A DNA stretch of 34,290 nt, from IMG/VR virus record IMGVR_UViG_3300001533_000603, positions 1 to 34,290 of that record, one strand, 5' to 3'. Both the position numbers and the translations under genes were made by a program. This document shows positions 15,899-24,247 of this stretch, in pieces. The notes under the pieces are model-generated. The model searched no databases and was not told the DNA's origin. It was given only the letters and a program-made list of their open reading frames with translations. This stretch comes from a virus. Position 1 is the stretch's first letter. Each line of letters opens with the position of its first letter.

Positions 15899-17430
15899 TC
15901 TTCCACCGTTATCTCGCCGATATCTCCCAGGTTCTTTAGTTGTTCAACGACAATGTTGATGGTTTTCTCGTTAATCAGTAACCCCTCAGAACGTAGGACT
16001 TCTTCCGCCACCTTGCGGTATCGCTCGTTTTGTTCCGCCTCCCGTTCCTTATTTTCTCGTATCCTTCTGAGACCTTCTGTTTCTTCCTTTAATTTTTCAT
16101 TCTGTCGCCTGATTTTTTCGGCCATTGATGGTGTATAAAGAGGCGCGATTTCCATTGCGGTACGGACAATCTCGTTCCCGTCAAGCGGCTTCCCCTGTTT
16201 TTCTGCTTGTTCTATGCGGCGGTCCAGTTCCAGTGTTGCCAGCATTAAGTCGTTTGCCTCTTCCGAGCTTTCACCCGCAAACATGCTTCGGCGCGGCTGT
16301 ATCTGTGATTTCAGATAATCCACCCCACGCTTGTAATACGGGTCTTTGATAATCCTGCCATCGCCTTTCCCCCGCGCAGTGTCGAGGTGCCCCACCAGCG
16401 TATTAAAGTCTGTCTTGGTCAAGTAATTTAACGAATAGGATTCTTTGATTTCCTGGAGTATGTCATGCGGTTCCTTCTCGCCTTCAAAAATATCGGTTCT
16501 ATGCTGAACATAGATATCCGGATCGGTTTCAAGTGACGTTTCTTTCTCCAGCGCGGAAAGGTAAAAGCGTCCATCTTCCAATGACAAGCTATCATTTTTA
16601 ATCGCTTCCAAAACCTCGCCGCGCGTCAAGGTGTCCTCGCCTAGCCTCGCCAGAAAATCGCGGTCTTGTGCGTCGTACCGTTTTATTTTCTCTTTATCGG
16701 CGATGCGGTCCCGGCGGGCCTGTTCGATCTCCGCGCGCCGGATCAGCTCAAAGCGCGTTTTCTCGTCGATATGCGGATACAATTCCTTATTATTGATTTC
16801 AGCTATCGCCACTTCGGGGTTTTCTATGATCCGTGCCGATGCTTGATATATCTCGCTTTGCGCCCGCCGTTTCGTTTGTTCAAGTGCCGCTTTATCGGCT
16901 GACATAATGCCGCCGGCGACCGCACCGGCAAGCAGTTCATCAATCAGCTTGACATCGCCCTGCTTCGTCGCTTCTTCGAGGTTTTCATACAGCCCCGCCT
17001 GCATGTGTTCGATTTCTTTCCGCTGAGCAAGTTTTTGGATAACGAAGGCGTGGTCCGTGGCCTTCTGGTCATACCACTCCGTAAAGGCTTCGCGGGCTTT
17101 CGGTTCCGTGATTCCTTTGAGTGTTTGTTCTTTCAACGTCGTGGCGTGCTTCCCGAATTTATCATTATACGCCTGATATTCAGGATCACGGGCGATATCG
17201 AGTTCAAACTGGTTAAAGGCTTTGCTAGCAGCGGTCTTGGCCGTTGAGTATTCATGCGCTTCGCGCGCTTCGCGCATCCGTTGGAGCATGTCCAGACCTG
17301 CCTGTGTCGCAACCTGCCCGAATTTCTGCAACCCGCCCCACTCTACACCGGCAGCCGCAACATTCCCCTGTACGCCCGGACCGTAATCGGGTAGCTTCTT
17401 GGTTGCCTGATATTGCGGTATTTTAGCCAT
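15895..17430 (-). CDS. Internal virion protein, T7 gp15-like by position
   Basis: This is a 511-residue, almost fully alpha-helical protein, rich in Glu, Lys, Arg and Ala. It opens with MAKIPQYQATKKLPDYGPG, a typical start for internal core proteins, and ends in a long charged coiled coil (about 420-480). There is no signal peptide or enzyme motif. It stands between the gp14-like gene and the giant protein, the place of T7 gp15, so it should help build the ejection tube that carries DNA across the periplasm. The stop overlaps the next start by four bases. Sequence similarity to gp15 itself was not tested; the call rests on layout and composition. Confidence 0.7.
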   Translation of the reverse strand: MAKIPQYQATKKLPDYGPGVQGNVAAAGVEWGGLQKFGQVATQAGLDMLQRMREAREAHEYSTAKTAASKAFNQFELDIARDPEYQAYNDKFGKHATTLKEQTLKGITEPKAREAFTEWYDQKATDHAFVIQKLAQRKEIEHMQAGLYENLEEATKQGDVKLIDELLAGAVAGGIMSADKAALEQTKRRAQSEIYQASARIIENPEVAIAEINNKELYPHIDEKTRFELIRRAEIEQARRDRIADKEKIKRYDAQDRDFLARLGEDTLTRGEVLEAIKNDSLSLEDGRFYLSALEKETSLETDPDIYVQHRTDIFEGEKEPHDILQEIKESYSLNYLTKTDFNTLVGHLDTARGKGDGRIIKDPYYKRGVDYLKSQIQPRRSMFAGESSEEANDLMLATLELDRRIEQAEKQGKPLDGNEIVRTAMEIAPLYTPSMAEKIRRQNEKLKEETEGLRRIRENKEREAEQNERYRKVAEEVLRSEGLLINEKTINIVVEQLKNLGDIGEITVEE

Positions 17431-17907
17431 TTACTTTTGCCTCGGCCTGTTTGTTGCCCGGCCATAATCAGCGGCACCACTCAACAGCGATGATCCCGCT
17501 TGCAAATAACCGCTCGTTTCACGTGCCTTTCCCTCCATCAGGGATAATTCAGCTTCAGACCGCGCCCGCGCCGCTTTTGTCGAACCGGTTTTCCGTATCG
17601 CCCATACATCAAGTTCTTCCTCTGCGGCCGCATCCGCCATCACCTCAAGAGGCGATCCCTCCATTGTAATGCCAGATTTCCCGTACAGCGCCATCATGCG
17701 CCCCCGAAGGCGGCGGGCCTCTTCGCGCGTCTGTAATTCCTCATGCGCCGCCGCCTCAACCGCCGCGTCAGCATTGGCCCGCGCCACCGCCGCGTTATAT
17801 TCCGCCATATCTTTTTGCGCCTGACCTTGCTGAATAGCGGAATAGGCGGTAACAGCCGTCGAAGCTGCGGTCATGGCCGCGACAACCCCCGGCGTCATGA
17901 ACGACAT
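17431..17907 (-). CDS. Internal virion protein, T7 gp14-like
   Basis: This is a 158-residue Ala-rich helical protein. A hydrophobic N-terminal stretch (PGVVAAMTAASTAVTAYSAI) is followed by QQGQAQKDMAEYNAAVARANADAA, a long helix, then RRLRGRMMALYGKSGITMEGSP, a motif common in podophage internal core proteins. The C-terminus carries GYLQAGSSLLSGAADYG. Proteins of this type are ejected first and make the outer-membrane channel for DNA entry. The start overlaps the GNAT-like gene stop by one base and its stop is followed directly by the gp15-like start. Confidence 0.75.
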   Translation of the reverse strand: MSFMTPGVVAAMTAASTAVTAYSAIQQGQAQKDMAEYNAAVARANADAAVEAAAHEELQTREEARRLRGRMMALYGKSGITMEGSPLEVMADAAAEEELDVWAIRKTGSTKAARARSEAELSLMEGKARETSGYLQAGSSLLSGAADYGRATNRPRQK

Positions 17908-18383
17908 TATGATTCCCCCTTTACAATCGCATAAATGTAATGATCCGCACCGTCCATCCCGAACTTTTTCAGTAACCCCTCACGGGCAAACCCGAGGCGT
18001 TCCGCAAATTGAATCGCCACGGCGTCATCTACCCGGACATGTGCCTGTATGCGGATCATATCCCCGCACACGTCGCGCAGGAAATCTCCTGCAATGGTAT
18101 AAGCCGCTTTCCGATAATGCTGAAACTGTTCGGTCGTCGATTTCGCGATAGCAGCCAGCGACAGCACTATCCAGGCTTCGCCCATACCCTGCCACTGCAC
18201 CCGCAGGCCGCCGCATCCCAACACTCGCCCGTCCTCGGTTTCAATAACGGCAATAGCCGGACCTTCATCGAGATATCGCGCCGCGTAATTGCGGTATGCG
18301 TCAACCGCCGTGATGCCTTTTTCCCGTGCGTCATCCCGTATCGCTATTAAGTGATCCAGCGTGCAGGGAACAGATTGCATCAT
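17907..18383 (-). CDS. GNAT-family acetyltransferase-like protein in the virion module
   Basis: This is a 158-residue protein with the GNAT fold pattern: DGRVLGCGGLRVQW (beta strands 2-3), GEAWIVLSLAA (beta 4), a helix with KAAYTIAGDFLRDV, then IQAHVRVDDAVAIQFAERLGFAREGLLKKFG, the usual acceptor-site end. The classic Q/RxxGxG/A acetyl-CoA loop is weak or missing, so catalysis is uncertain. It sits where T7 carries gp13, between the tail nozzle gene and the gp14-like gene, and similar GNAT-type genes are found at this place in other podophages. It may be a virion-assembly factor that uses the fold. Two adjacent ATG codons follow GAGGGG; I use the first. Confidence 0.7.
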   Translation of the reverse strand: MMQSVPCTLDHLIAIRDDAREKGITAVDAYRNYAARYLDEGPAIAVIETEDGRVLGCGGLRVQWQGMGEAWIVLSLAAIAKSTTEQFQHYRKAAYTIAGDFLRDVCGDMIRIQAHVRVDDAVAIQFAERLGFAREGLLKKFGMDGADHYIYAIVKGES

Positions 18384-18386
18384 ATA

Positions 18387-20795
18387 TCACCCCTCGTACG
18401 TTTCCATTCTTGGCATAATCGCCAGCACGGTGCAGGGATACGGCTTATCGTGCGTGATACAGACCTTCGCCTGCCGGTCGTACCCGCTCGGGAAAGCCAC
18501 CACTTTATCGCCGGTATACAACTCCGGAAGGGAATCCATTTCATCGCCCGTATAGGAAAAGGCGATTTCCTCTTCCAGAAGAACCTCGTTTTCGTCGTAA
18601 TATCCGACTGTCCCATGTATCGTTTCGTAAAATCGAATAATTGCCTTATGTATCCGCTTCATACGGCCCTGTGCGGTTCCCTGCTGTGCCCCTGATTCAA
18701 GGTCAATCGTCTGAAGTGTCGCGGTATAAGGCAGGCCAATCACGACGATATGAGCATATTCATCAATCGTAATTTCATTGTTTGAAACTTCATAATCGTC
18801 CCGGTAATACCCATCACCCAACACGGACACGGTACGTAATTCAAGATGATCCAGTCCCGAGAAGGTCTTTGCCACTTGATAGACATGCCCGCCCGACGTA
18901 TATGCCTCGACCGCCGATCCATCGGCAGGCGATTCTTCCAACGTGTACAGCTCAAACGTGTCCTCCGCCGGATTTTTCACAATAAAACATTGCTGATTAA
19001 GCGAATCGCCTTCACCGTCGCCGACAACATCCTCAAAACGCACGACCATATCTGCGGTAAAATCATGCCCGACCGCCGTGACCACAATAGGCGTGGCGTT
19101 GGTGTAGGATGTCAGGACATTGCTTTCTCCTTCCCATGTTAAGGCTGAATCCAGAAACACATATTCCTCGCCCGAGTCCGGCAAATCCCGCGACGCAAAG
19201 TATTCAATGTACCGTTCAGATGTGTATGTTCCGGTTTTCCGGCGGACAGAAACATATACCTCCGTTTCGTTCTCACCGGGAATAGTGGCAATACTTTCAA
19301 CAAGATCGTCGCCGCTCCCGGTGATGTGCCGATGCCAGCCAACAACGTCCTGCTCCCGTAAATAAGTCATCCCGAGCAGTTCACCATCGTTCGTAACCGC
19401 CCACAAAATCGAATCCGGGTCTTGCTGATAGGATACTTCAGTAATTCCGGCGTGTGCGATATGCTCAGCGAGCAGCGTCATGTCAGGGGATACATAGGCG
19501 TCCTTTTCAAAGTTATATGCCATTTCAAGTACTTTTCTCGTTGATCGTTGCACAAACAACACACATTCGTTTATAAGTAACGCCTGTATATTCGCCGATC
19601 CGTGCGTTGACTGCCGCTTACACAAAACATCCGTCGGCGTGATAGGATCGCCCCCCATCGTGGCCCCGATGATCCACTCATTGCCGGTCGTACCCATCAA
19701 TAGCTTGTTCTCAGGCACCAACCACAGGACCGCGTTGACGCCGTCCGAACCAATGGTATATTCAATGGAGTCATCATCATCCGGCCCCTGCGTAAAATCC
19801 TCATACGACGCCGTTCGCGACATCCACACGGTATGAGGCCGTTCATTCGTTCCCGCCAGGACAAGACGTTCTTCAAAGATTGCAATAGCCGCCGGGTAAT
19901 GGTCGGTATAGTCGAACTGTTCTGTAAATTGCCCGCAGGAAAAATCTTTCATTTCAGCAAATACGTAATCAGGTGTTGACGACGTGAACCGTATCCCGAC
20001 TTTGCCGGTAGTCGTATCGGATCGGCAGCGAAGATTTTTCCCGAAATTCTGATAGGTGGTATTCGGCGGCGTGAAAGGCGTACCCCAATAGGTTCCCGAG
20101 CTATCCTGCAAGAAAAACCGTCCGGTTACATTCGCCCCCTTCACCTTGCATCCGATATGGTACACATACCCTTTTTTTAATTCGATATTATCAAGGCTTA
20201 TCTGTCCGGGACTGGCAGACATCGTGGTAAAACTCTCCGTCCAGTCAGCGGTATCATCATTGGCCATATCATCATCAGCCACATTGCCGTAGGTCGTGCC
20301 GCCCACCTCGAACGTGACCGTCTCCAGTGTCCACGCATTATGATCCGTCCGCATGAGCTTCCGTGGCCGGTAATCGGGATGGACAATGTACATCACGTCG
20401 GCAGACTGCACATATTTCAGTTCAAACAGGTCAGTATAATTATAGGGTGTCTCAATTTCATAAATGGCGCCTGAGTCATCAAGCACCTGTCCATGATCCA
20501 TAAACACCCGCATCCGGTAATTGCTGAATTCAAGCACGTATGCTTGTTCCGTGGAAAAAATAAAAGGAATAAGCCGTATCGGAAAAGAATAATCATCTCC
20601 CGAGGATTCCCATTTACGAGCCGCCGCAATAAAATGAGTCCCCGGCCGCTTCGTCGCGCCCCCGTGAGGCATAATGATAAAATTCTCAAGAGTTTCACAG
20701 CCGTTGTAATACTTTTCCAGATCCACACGCCCGCGCAACCGTGGAGAGAATTCCCCGGCGGTGAAATTGGTTAGTATCGGTGCCGCTTTCGTCAT
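18387..20795 (-). CDS. Tail tubular protein B / nozzle (T7 gp12-like)
   Basis: This is an 802-residue protein. The opening MTKAAPILTNFTAGEFSPRL, followed by GRVDLEKYYNGCETLENF and MPHGGATKRPGTHFI, is the clear signature of podophage tail tubular protein B, also called the nozzle. The rest is beta-rich. It forms the distal tail tube and closes the DNA channel. I set the start at 20795 because it gives an ATGA overlap with the upstream gene and matches the family start; the frame stays open to 20897. It works with the gp11-like adaptor at 21382-21957, with a methyltransferase gene between the two. Confidence 0.9.
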   Translation of the reverse strand: MTKAAPILTNFTAGEFSPRLRGRVDLEKYYNGCETLENFIIMPHGGATKRPGTHFIAAARKWESSGDDYSFPIRLIPFIFSTEQAYVLEFSNYRMRVFMDHGQVLDDSGAIYEIETPYNYTDLFELKYVQSADVMYIVHPDYRPRKLMRTDHNAWTLETVTFEVGGTTYGNVADDDMANDDTADWTESFTTMSASPGQISLDNIELKKGYVYHIGCKVKGANVTGRFFLQDSSGTYWGTPFTPPNTTYQNFGKNLRCRSDTTTGKVGIRFTSSTPDYVFAEMKDFSCGQFTEQFDYTDHYPAAIAIFEERLVLAGTNERPHTVWMSRTASYEDFTQGPDDDDSIEYTIGSDGVNAVLWLVPENKLLMGTTGNEWIIGATMGGDPITPTDVLCKRQSTHGSANIQALLINECVLFVQRSTRKVLEMAYNFEKDAYVSPDMTLLAEHIAHAGITEVSYQQDPDSILWAVTNDGELLGMTYLREQDVVGWHRHITGSGDDLVESIATIPGENETEVYVSVRRKTGTYTSERYIEYFASRDLPDSGEEYVFLDSALTWEGESNVLTSYTNATPIVVTAVGHDFTADMVVRFEDVVGDGEGDSLNQQCFIVKNPAEDTFELYTLEESPADGSAVEAYTSGGHVYQVAKTFSGLDHLELRTVSVLGDGYYRDDYEVSNNEITIDEYAHIVVIGLPYTATLQTIDLESGAQQGTAQGRMKRIHKAIIRFYETIHGTVGYYDENEVLLEEEIAFSYTGDEMDSLPELYTGDKVVAFPSGYDRQAKVCITHDKPYPCTVLAIMPRMETYEG

Positions 20796-21382
20796 GGTCT
20801 CACCCGCGCGCAATAAAACTGATATGACGACCCCTTGTTTTCGGGATTTATGTCCACAACTTCCGGCCAATACCTGATAAGCATTGACGCCCACCATTCG
20901 CGGGGCTTCACGGTCAGATGCAGGGTTTCACCGATCAATCTTCCGCATCCATCAGCTACCCCGGAAATCTGGAAATAGGCCGAATATGCAAGACTCCGCA
21001 TGGCATCAAGGGCTTTCGGGATATCTTCGGTCGGTAAATGTTCCATAACATCGAAGCAATAAATGAAGTCGGCGACCGGAAGCAGCTTGCGAACACCATC
21101 AGAAAGATGTGTTATGTCCGCCCGAATGAATACGAGATCATCATTCAGCGATTTCCTGACTTCCTCATCCAGACAATTCCCGGCGATATCAAGCAAATAT
21201 ACTGTATGTCCATGATCGTATAGCCACTTCCCGGCGCGACCTGGGCCACAACCCACGTCGATAATTGTTTCTCCCCCCTTCAAAAACCGGTCCCGGAACG
21301 GCCGTACCCGTGAAAACCCCGGAGACACAACGCGGTATTCTTCGATGGAATACATTGCCTCGTATTTTTCTTGTTCAGTCAT
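20792..21382 (-). CDS. Class I SAM-dependent methyltransferase
   Basis: This is a 196-residue protein with a Rossmann-like methyltransferase core. Motif I is IIDVGCGPGRAG (40-51), followed by VYLLDIAGNCL (motif II), ADITHL, and FIYCFDVMEHLP (motif IV/post-IV). This is the small-molecule or protein type, not a DNA methyltransferase: no NPPY or PCQ motif is present. Tandem ATG codons lie at 21385 and 21382; the second has the better spacing to GAGG. It overlaps both neighbours by four bases. It sits between the two tail tube genes, where T7 has no such gene. It could modify a virion protein or a host surface molecule, but the substrate is unknown. Confidence 0.8.
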   Translation of the reverse strand: MTEQEKYEAMYSIEEYRVVSPGFSRVRPFRDRFLKGGETIIDVGCGPGRAGKWLYDHGHTVYLLDIAGNCLDEEVRKSLNDDLVFIRADITHLSDGVRKLLPVADFIYCFDVMEHLPTEDIPKALDAMRSLAYSAYFQISGVADGCGRLIGETLHLTVKPREWWASMLIRYWPEVVDINPENKGSSYQFYCARVRP

Positions 21383-21957
21383 CATATCCTCGACGTGAGC
21401 CAATCAAATTGCTGCTCGGTTTCGGCCCGCTGACTATCCTCGCGCCTGGAGGCGATCCCCCCTATACTCAGTATTTCCTGCAATTCTGAATAAATTAACT
21501 CCTTCATTTTTCGGGACTGCATAAGCGGGTATGCCAGTTTATACGCCAAGTTCAGGGCGACGGCTCGAGCGCACAACGGATCAAACTCGGTCATGTCTGT
21601 TACCCGCTTGATATACCGTAAATTGACGCTGTCCTCGTTGGTCAGCAGCACCCGTCCTTCAATAGCAAACCTGTAATGCCGGTCCTCGTTGATTTCTAGC
21701 GCCATGATGCAATACGGTTCGGAAGGAAGGGAATACTGATGGTCCCACTCGAAAGCAGGAGCATCTTCAAGTTCAGTAAGAGATTGACGTGCAATCGCAC
21801 AATTCCATTCGCTCATCCGCAAAACTTCATCCAGAGAGGCATCAAACAGCTCTTCACACAACCCTGCGGCCTTCGTCGTATCCTCCAGCGAAGAAATCAA
21901 TTTTTCGCCAAGCGTAACCAATGCCTCGTTGCAGATACTTACTTTTGTACGTGACAT
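21382..21957 (-). CDS. Tail tubular protein A / adaptor (T7 gp11-like)
   Basis: This is a 191-residue protein with the tail tubular protein A pattern: SICNEALVTLGEKLI, then AGLCEELFDASLDEVLRMSEWNCAIARQ, a middle beta part (EWDHQYSLPSEPYCIMAL) and YIKRVTDMTEFDPLCARAVALNLAYKLAYPL. It joins the portal to the nozzle and forms the upper tail tube. Length agrees with T7 gp11 (about 196 residues). It ends in an overlap with the methyltransferase gene and follows the MptE-like gene with a one-base gap. Confidence 0.88.
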   Translation of the reverse strand: MSRTKVSICNEALVTLGEKLISSLEDTTKAAGLCEELFDASLDEVLRMSEWNCAIARQSLTELEDAPAFEWDHQYSLPSEPYCIMALEINEDRHYRFAIEGRVLLTNEDSVNLRYIKRVTDMTEFDPLCARAVALNLAYKLAYPLMQSRKMKELIYSELQEILSIGGIASRREDSQRAETEQQFDWLTSRI

Positions 21958-21958
21958 A

Positions 21959-22666
21959 TTATTTCACCTCTAAAAACGGTTTATGGACTCGAGCATTACG
22001 AGCGCCCTTCCATGGACCAGCCTCTTTCTGTTTCCCTGTCGCCAGCCATTCAGGAGTTACATCACCGAGCCACCGTTGCGAGTTCCCGGAAAACGACCTG
22101 ACACGACCGGAAATATGCCGCGCGGCTTCCTTCCACGTTAATTCCTGGGTACGTGATCCGAACTGTGATTGATCGTTCGGCGGCGCGTAGCAATACCCCC
22201 CATTATCGAGCGGGACGCCGGCCAGCATGACATGATCGTATCCCAACGCGAGCGCGATAGAGACGGCAAAAAGCGATGATGTGCCGCCCGCGCCGGAAGC
22301 AATCTCCCAGGTAAAATCAATGGACGCGGGAGGCTTCGGCTCTCGCTGAGAATGAGTATATGTATGCGCCATCCGGCAAGAGTACGCCCGGCGCAGTTGC
22401 ATCCATAACCACGGCTCTTCGGGATGCAGAGACACGGCATGGTGCAACCGCCCGCGCCAGTAAAGCGACATACCGTTAACTGCCATCACATGACAATTCG
22501 CGGTTGCGTCATCTTCCGTGTCGAAGCCGAGCGTATGGAATATCGCAATATCATCCCATACGGACCAGCCCGTTGAGACAATCAGAAGGTTGCCTGTGTA
22601 TGATCCGGCGAGGGAAGGGGGCTTCCCCCTCCCCTCTATGCCGTTTATTTCCCAGGCTTCCGCCAT
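21959..22666 (-). CDS. MptE/DUF115-like Rossmann-type protein, possible nucleotide-sugar enzyme
   Basis: This is a 235-residue protein. It has a Rossmann-like start (NLLIVSTGWSVWDDI), then CHVMAVNGMSLYWRGRLHHAVSLHPEE, and a later SGAGGTSSLFAVSIALALGYDHVMLAGVPLD. The order, with a Gly/Ser-rich strand followed by ALALGYDHVMLAG, resembles DUF115/MptE-like and sialyltransferase-like proteins that occur in phage genomes with no proven role. No metal or catalytic motif is certain. It lies among structural genes between the decoration-like protein and tail adaptor. Start and preceding stop share one base (TAATG). A glycan- or nucleotide-modifying role is inference. Confidence 0.55.
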   Translation of the reverse strand: MAEAWEINGIEGRGKPPSLAGSYTGNLLIVSTGWSVWDDIAIFHTLGFDTEDDATANCHVMAVNGMSLYWRGRLHHAVSLHPEEPWLWMQLRRAYSCRMAHTYTHSQREPKPPASIDFTWEIASGAGGTSSLFAVSIALALGYDHVMLAGVPLDNGGYCYAPPNDQSQFGSRTQELTWKEAARHISGRVRSFSGNSQRWLGDVTPEWLATGKQKEAGPWKGARNARVHKPFLEVK

Positions 22667-23109
22667 TATTCCACCGCGATAAGCAAGTGAACTTCGATGG
22701 TTCCGGTTGCCTCGTTCGCCGTGGTAATGGTCAGGTCACAATCTTTCTGGACCTTGTAAGGCATCTTGTCGATGCACGTCGCGTCGTCGTTAAACTGAAT
22801 GACACCCGCAGAAGCGGCTGACGTTGCCTCGAGATAGCGGTCGGCATCGTCCGCGTCCGTATCGTCGTTGTCGCCCACTGCCAGCGTCACACCGGACCCC
22901 AGGGCGTCGTGAACGATGCAGGAGTTAGGAAGAACCACCGCCCCCTTCGGCAGCCGCGCCATTTTTATGACACTCGCCCCCGCAAGGCTCGCCGCCTCGT
23001 ACTTGTCGTAGATGTAGCGGACTTTCCCGTACTGAAGGTTCGCTTCCATCAGGTTTGATCCATACGGATCGTCACCCTTCGTATAGTTTACTGCTTTAAC
23101 CGTCGCCAT
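22666..23109 (-). CDS. Capsid-associated protein, probable head decoration protein
   Basis: This is a 147-residue beta-rich protein that follows the major capsid gene. It begins ATVKAVNYTKGDDPYGSNL and includes LAGASVIKMARLPKGAVVLPNS, a pattern found in small phage head proteins placed directly after the capsid gene. No signal peptide or enzyme motif is seen. It should be a decoration or head-stabilising protein, but the call rests on position and general composition. A good GGAGG lies before its start, in the short gap that also holds an 8-bp hairpin. Confidence 0.6.
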   Translation of the reverse strand: MATVKAVNYTKGDDPYGSNLMEANLQYGKVRYIYDKYEAASLAGASVIKMARLPKGAVVLPNSCIVHDALGSGVTLAVGDNDDTDADDADRYLEATSAASAGVIQFNDDATCIDKMPYKVQKDCDLTITTANEATGTIEVHLLIAVE

Positions 23110-23139
23110 TTTTACACCTCCAAAAAACTATGGTTAAGA

Positions 23140-23163
23140 CTCCCTGGCGCGACCACCAGGGAG
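23140..23163 (-). terminator. Hairpin between capsid and decoration genes, possible attenuator
   Basis: CTCCCTGG (23140-23147) pairs with CCAGGGAG (23156-23163) around an 8-base loop. On the transcribed - strand a run of six T follows about 14 bases after the stem, further than in standard terminators. It could reduce read-through after the capsid gene or protect the capsid mRNA 3' end. Confidence 0.4.
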
Positions 23164-23175
23164 CCGGGTTATCGT

Positions 23176-24048
23176 TTAGCCGATCCAGGTCTTGATCCGC
23201 GCTACCTTCGCTTCTTCCATGCGCGTCGCGCCGATTGACATGGAAAAATACACATAGGTCGAGAAACGCTTGTCTGACCGTTCCTCAATACGCGCCGTGT
23301 AGTCCTGGGCTACTGCCAGCAACATGCCGTCCTGCGCCCATACAGGACAGTACCGCTCGTTACCGTCGGAGCTTTCTTCGAGGCGATTCGACACGAGAAA
23401 ATGGAACCCGCAAAAATCGCTGATTTCGCCTTTTGCGAGTGCCTTCACCGTGTTGTAATCGGAGCTTGCTACCTCGGTCGTGTTCAGCAAATCCGTAATC
23501 TCCGTCGGAGACACCAGAATGAACCGGGGAATATCAGGGTCAACATCCCCGCCGTCGAGAACTTCCTTCGCTGAAAGAAGTTTGGCAACGGACATTCCAC
23601 TGGAGTCATGCACCACATCGTTACCGGTATCGTAGGACGTGGTTGTTCCGCCGTCCTGACCCGTGGAAGCATCCGCGAAAAATGCCTCAATCAGCAGGTC
23701 ATCTTTCGCCCTTCCCATTGCATGCGCGGCGTTAATGGCATATTCGTTCGTCGGATCGTTGAGAGTTTTGACTTTGTCAAGCTGGTCAACAAGATCGCCC
23801 CAGTCATAATCATAGGGCGTGACCCGACGCCGTGAATGAGGCGTTGAAATGAGCGGTGAATCCGCGTGCCGTGTCGTGACTCTCCTGGCCGACGTTGCCC
23901 CGATCTGGTCAAAGAACCAATGTTCGCCGACGCCCGTTTCCACGCGAACGGCATTGTTTTTCTGAAGGATCGAACCTTTCTGCTGCGAAAGAAGCTGTAC
24001 ATTCGACCCGTACTGTTTGACAAAACTGGTAGTAATATCGAAAGACAT
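23176..24048 (-). CDS. Major capsid protein
   Basis: This is a 290-residue protein at the capsid position, after scaffold and portal genes. It starts SFDITTSFVKQYGSNVQLL, with the later HSRRRVTPYDYDWGDLVDQLDK and GRAKDDLLIEAFF. The second half has RFILVSPTEITDLLNT, DFCGFHFLVSNRLE and a closing stretch VYFSMSIGATRMEEAKVARI, which fits the end of podophage HK97-fold capsid proteins. I start it at 24048, eight bases after GGAGG; a frame start at 24063 lacks a good site. A 184-bp leader with RNA-like structure lies upstream, and the gene is followed by a hairpin. Both suggest separate control of capsid amount. Confidence 0.88.
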   Translation of the reverse strand: MSFDITTSFVKQYGSNVQLLSQQKGSILQKNNAVRVETGVGEHWFFDQIGATSARRVTTRHADSPLISTPHSRRRVTPYDYDWGDLVDQLDKVKTLNDPTNEYAINAAHAMGRAKDDLLIEAFFADASTGQDGGTTTSYDTGNDVVHDSSGMSVAKLLSAKEVLDGGDVDPDIPRFILVSPTEITDLLNTTEVASSDYNTVKALAKGEISDFCGFHFLVSNRLEESSDGNERYCPVWAQDGMLLAVAQDYTARIEERSDKRFSTYVYFSMSIGATRMEEAKVARIKTWIG

Positions 24049-24063
24049 TGCTTGTACCTCCAC

Positions 24064-24247
24064 AAAAAGTTTTTTTTCACTCCATCAACTTTTCGCGCGA
24101 GCTACCCGCAACGTTGCGGACCCATGCTGCATTTAGCGTCTGTTCGACGGCCCGACTTACGGGCATGCAACCGGACCCCTTTCGAGAGCTACCCGGATTT
24201 CCTGTACAACAAAGGTTCAGGACTCGTAAGAGCTGCCCCTCCCCCGG
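24064..24247 (-). promoter_or_regulatory. Structured leader of the capsid gene
   Basis: No gene is visible in these 184 bases. On the transcribed - strand, 24128-24169 folds on paper into a three-way junction: TGCAT/ATGCA closing stem, hairpin GCCCG-TAAGT-CGGGC, hairpin CGTC-GAACA-GACG. A 14-bp palindrome, CCGCAACGTTGCGG, lies at 24106-24119. A 10-bp direct repeat, GAGCTACCCG (given as + strand), occurs at 24099-24108 and 24186-24195. A capsid-gene promoter or RNA control element is inferred; no consensus promoter was seen. Confidence 0.45.

Noticed and set aside
15294-15959. 221-residue + strand open frame
   Set aside because: Ser/Arg-rich complement of the acidic start of the giant gene; no start signals.
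18387-20897. 836-residue version of the nozzle protein
   Set aside because: The extra 34 residues overlap the methyltransferase gene and lack the family start; ATG 20795 gives the expected opening and an ATGA overlap.
22611-22636. G/C-rich hairpin as a terminator
   Set aside because: It lies within the first codons of the MptE-like gene and has no T-run, so a terminator is unlikely; it may only affect translation.
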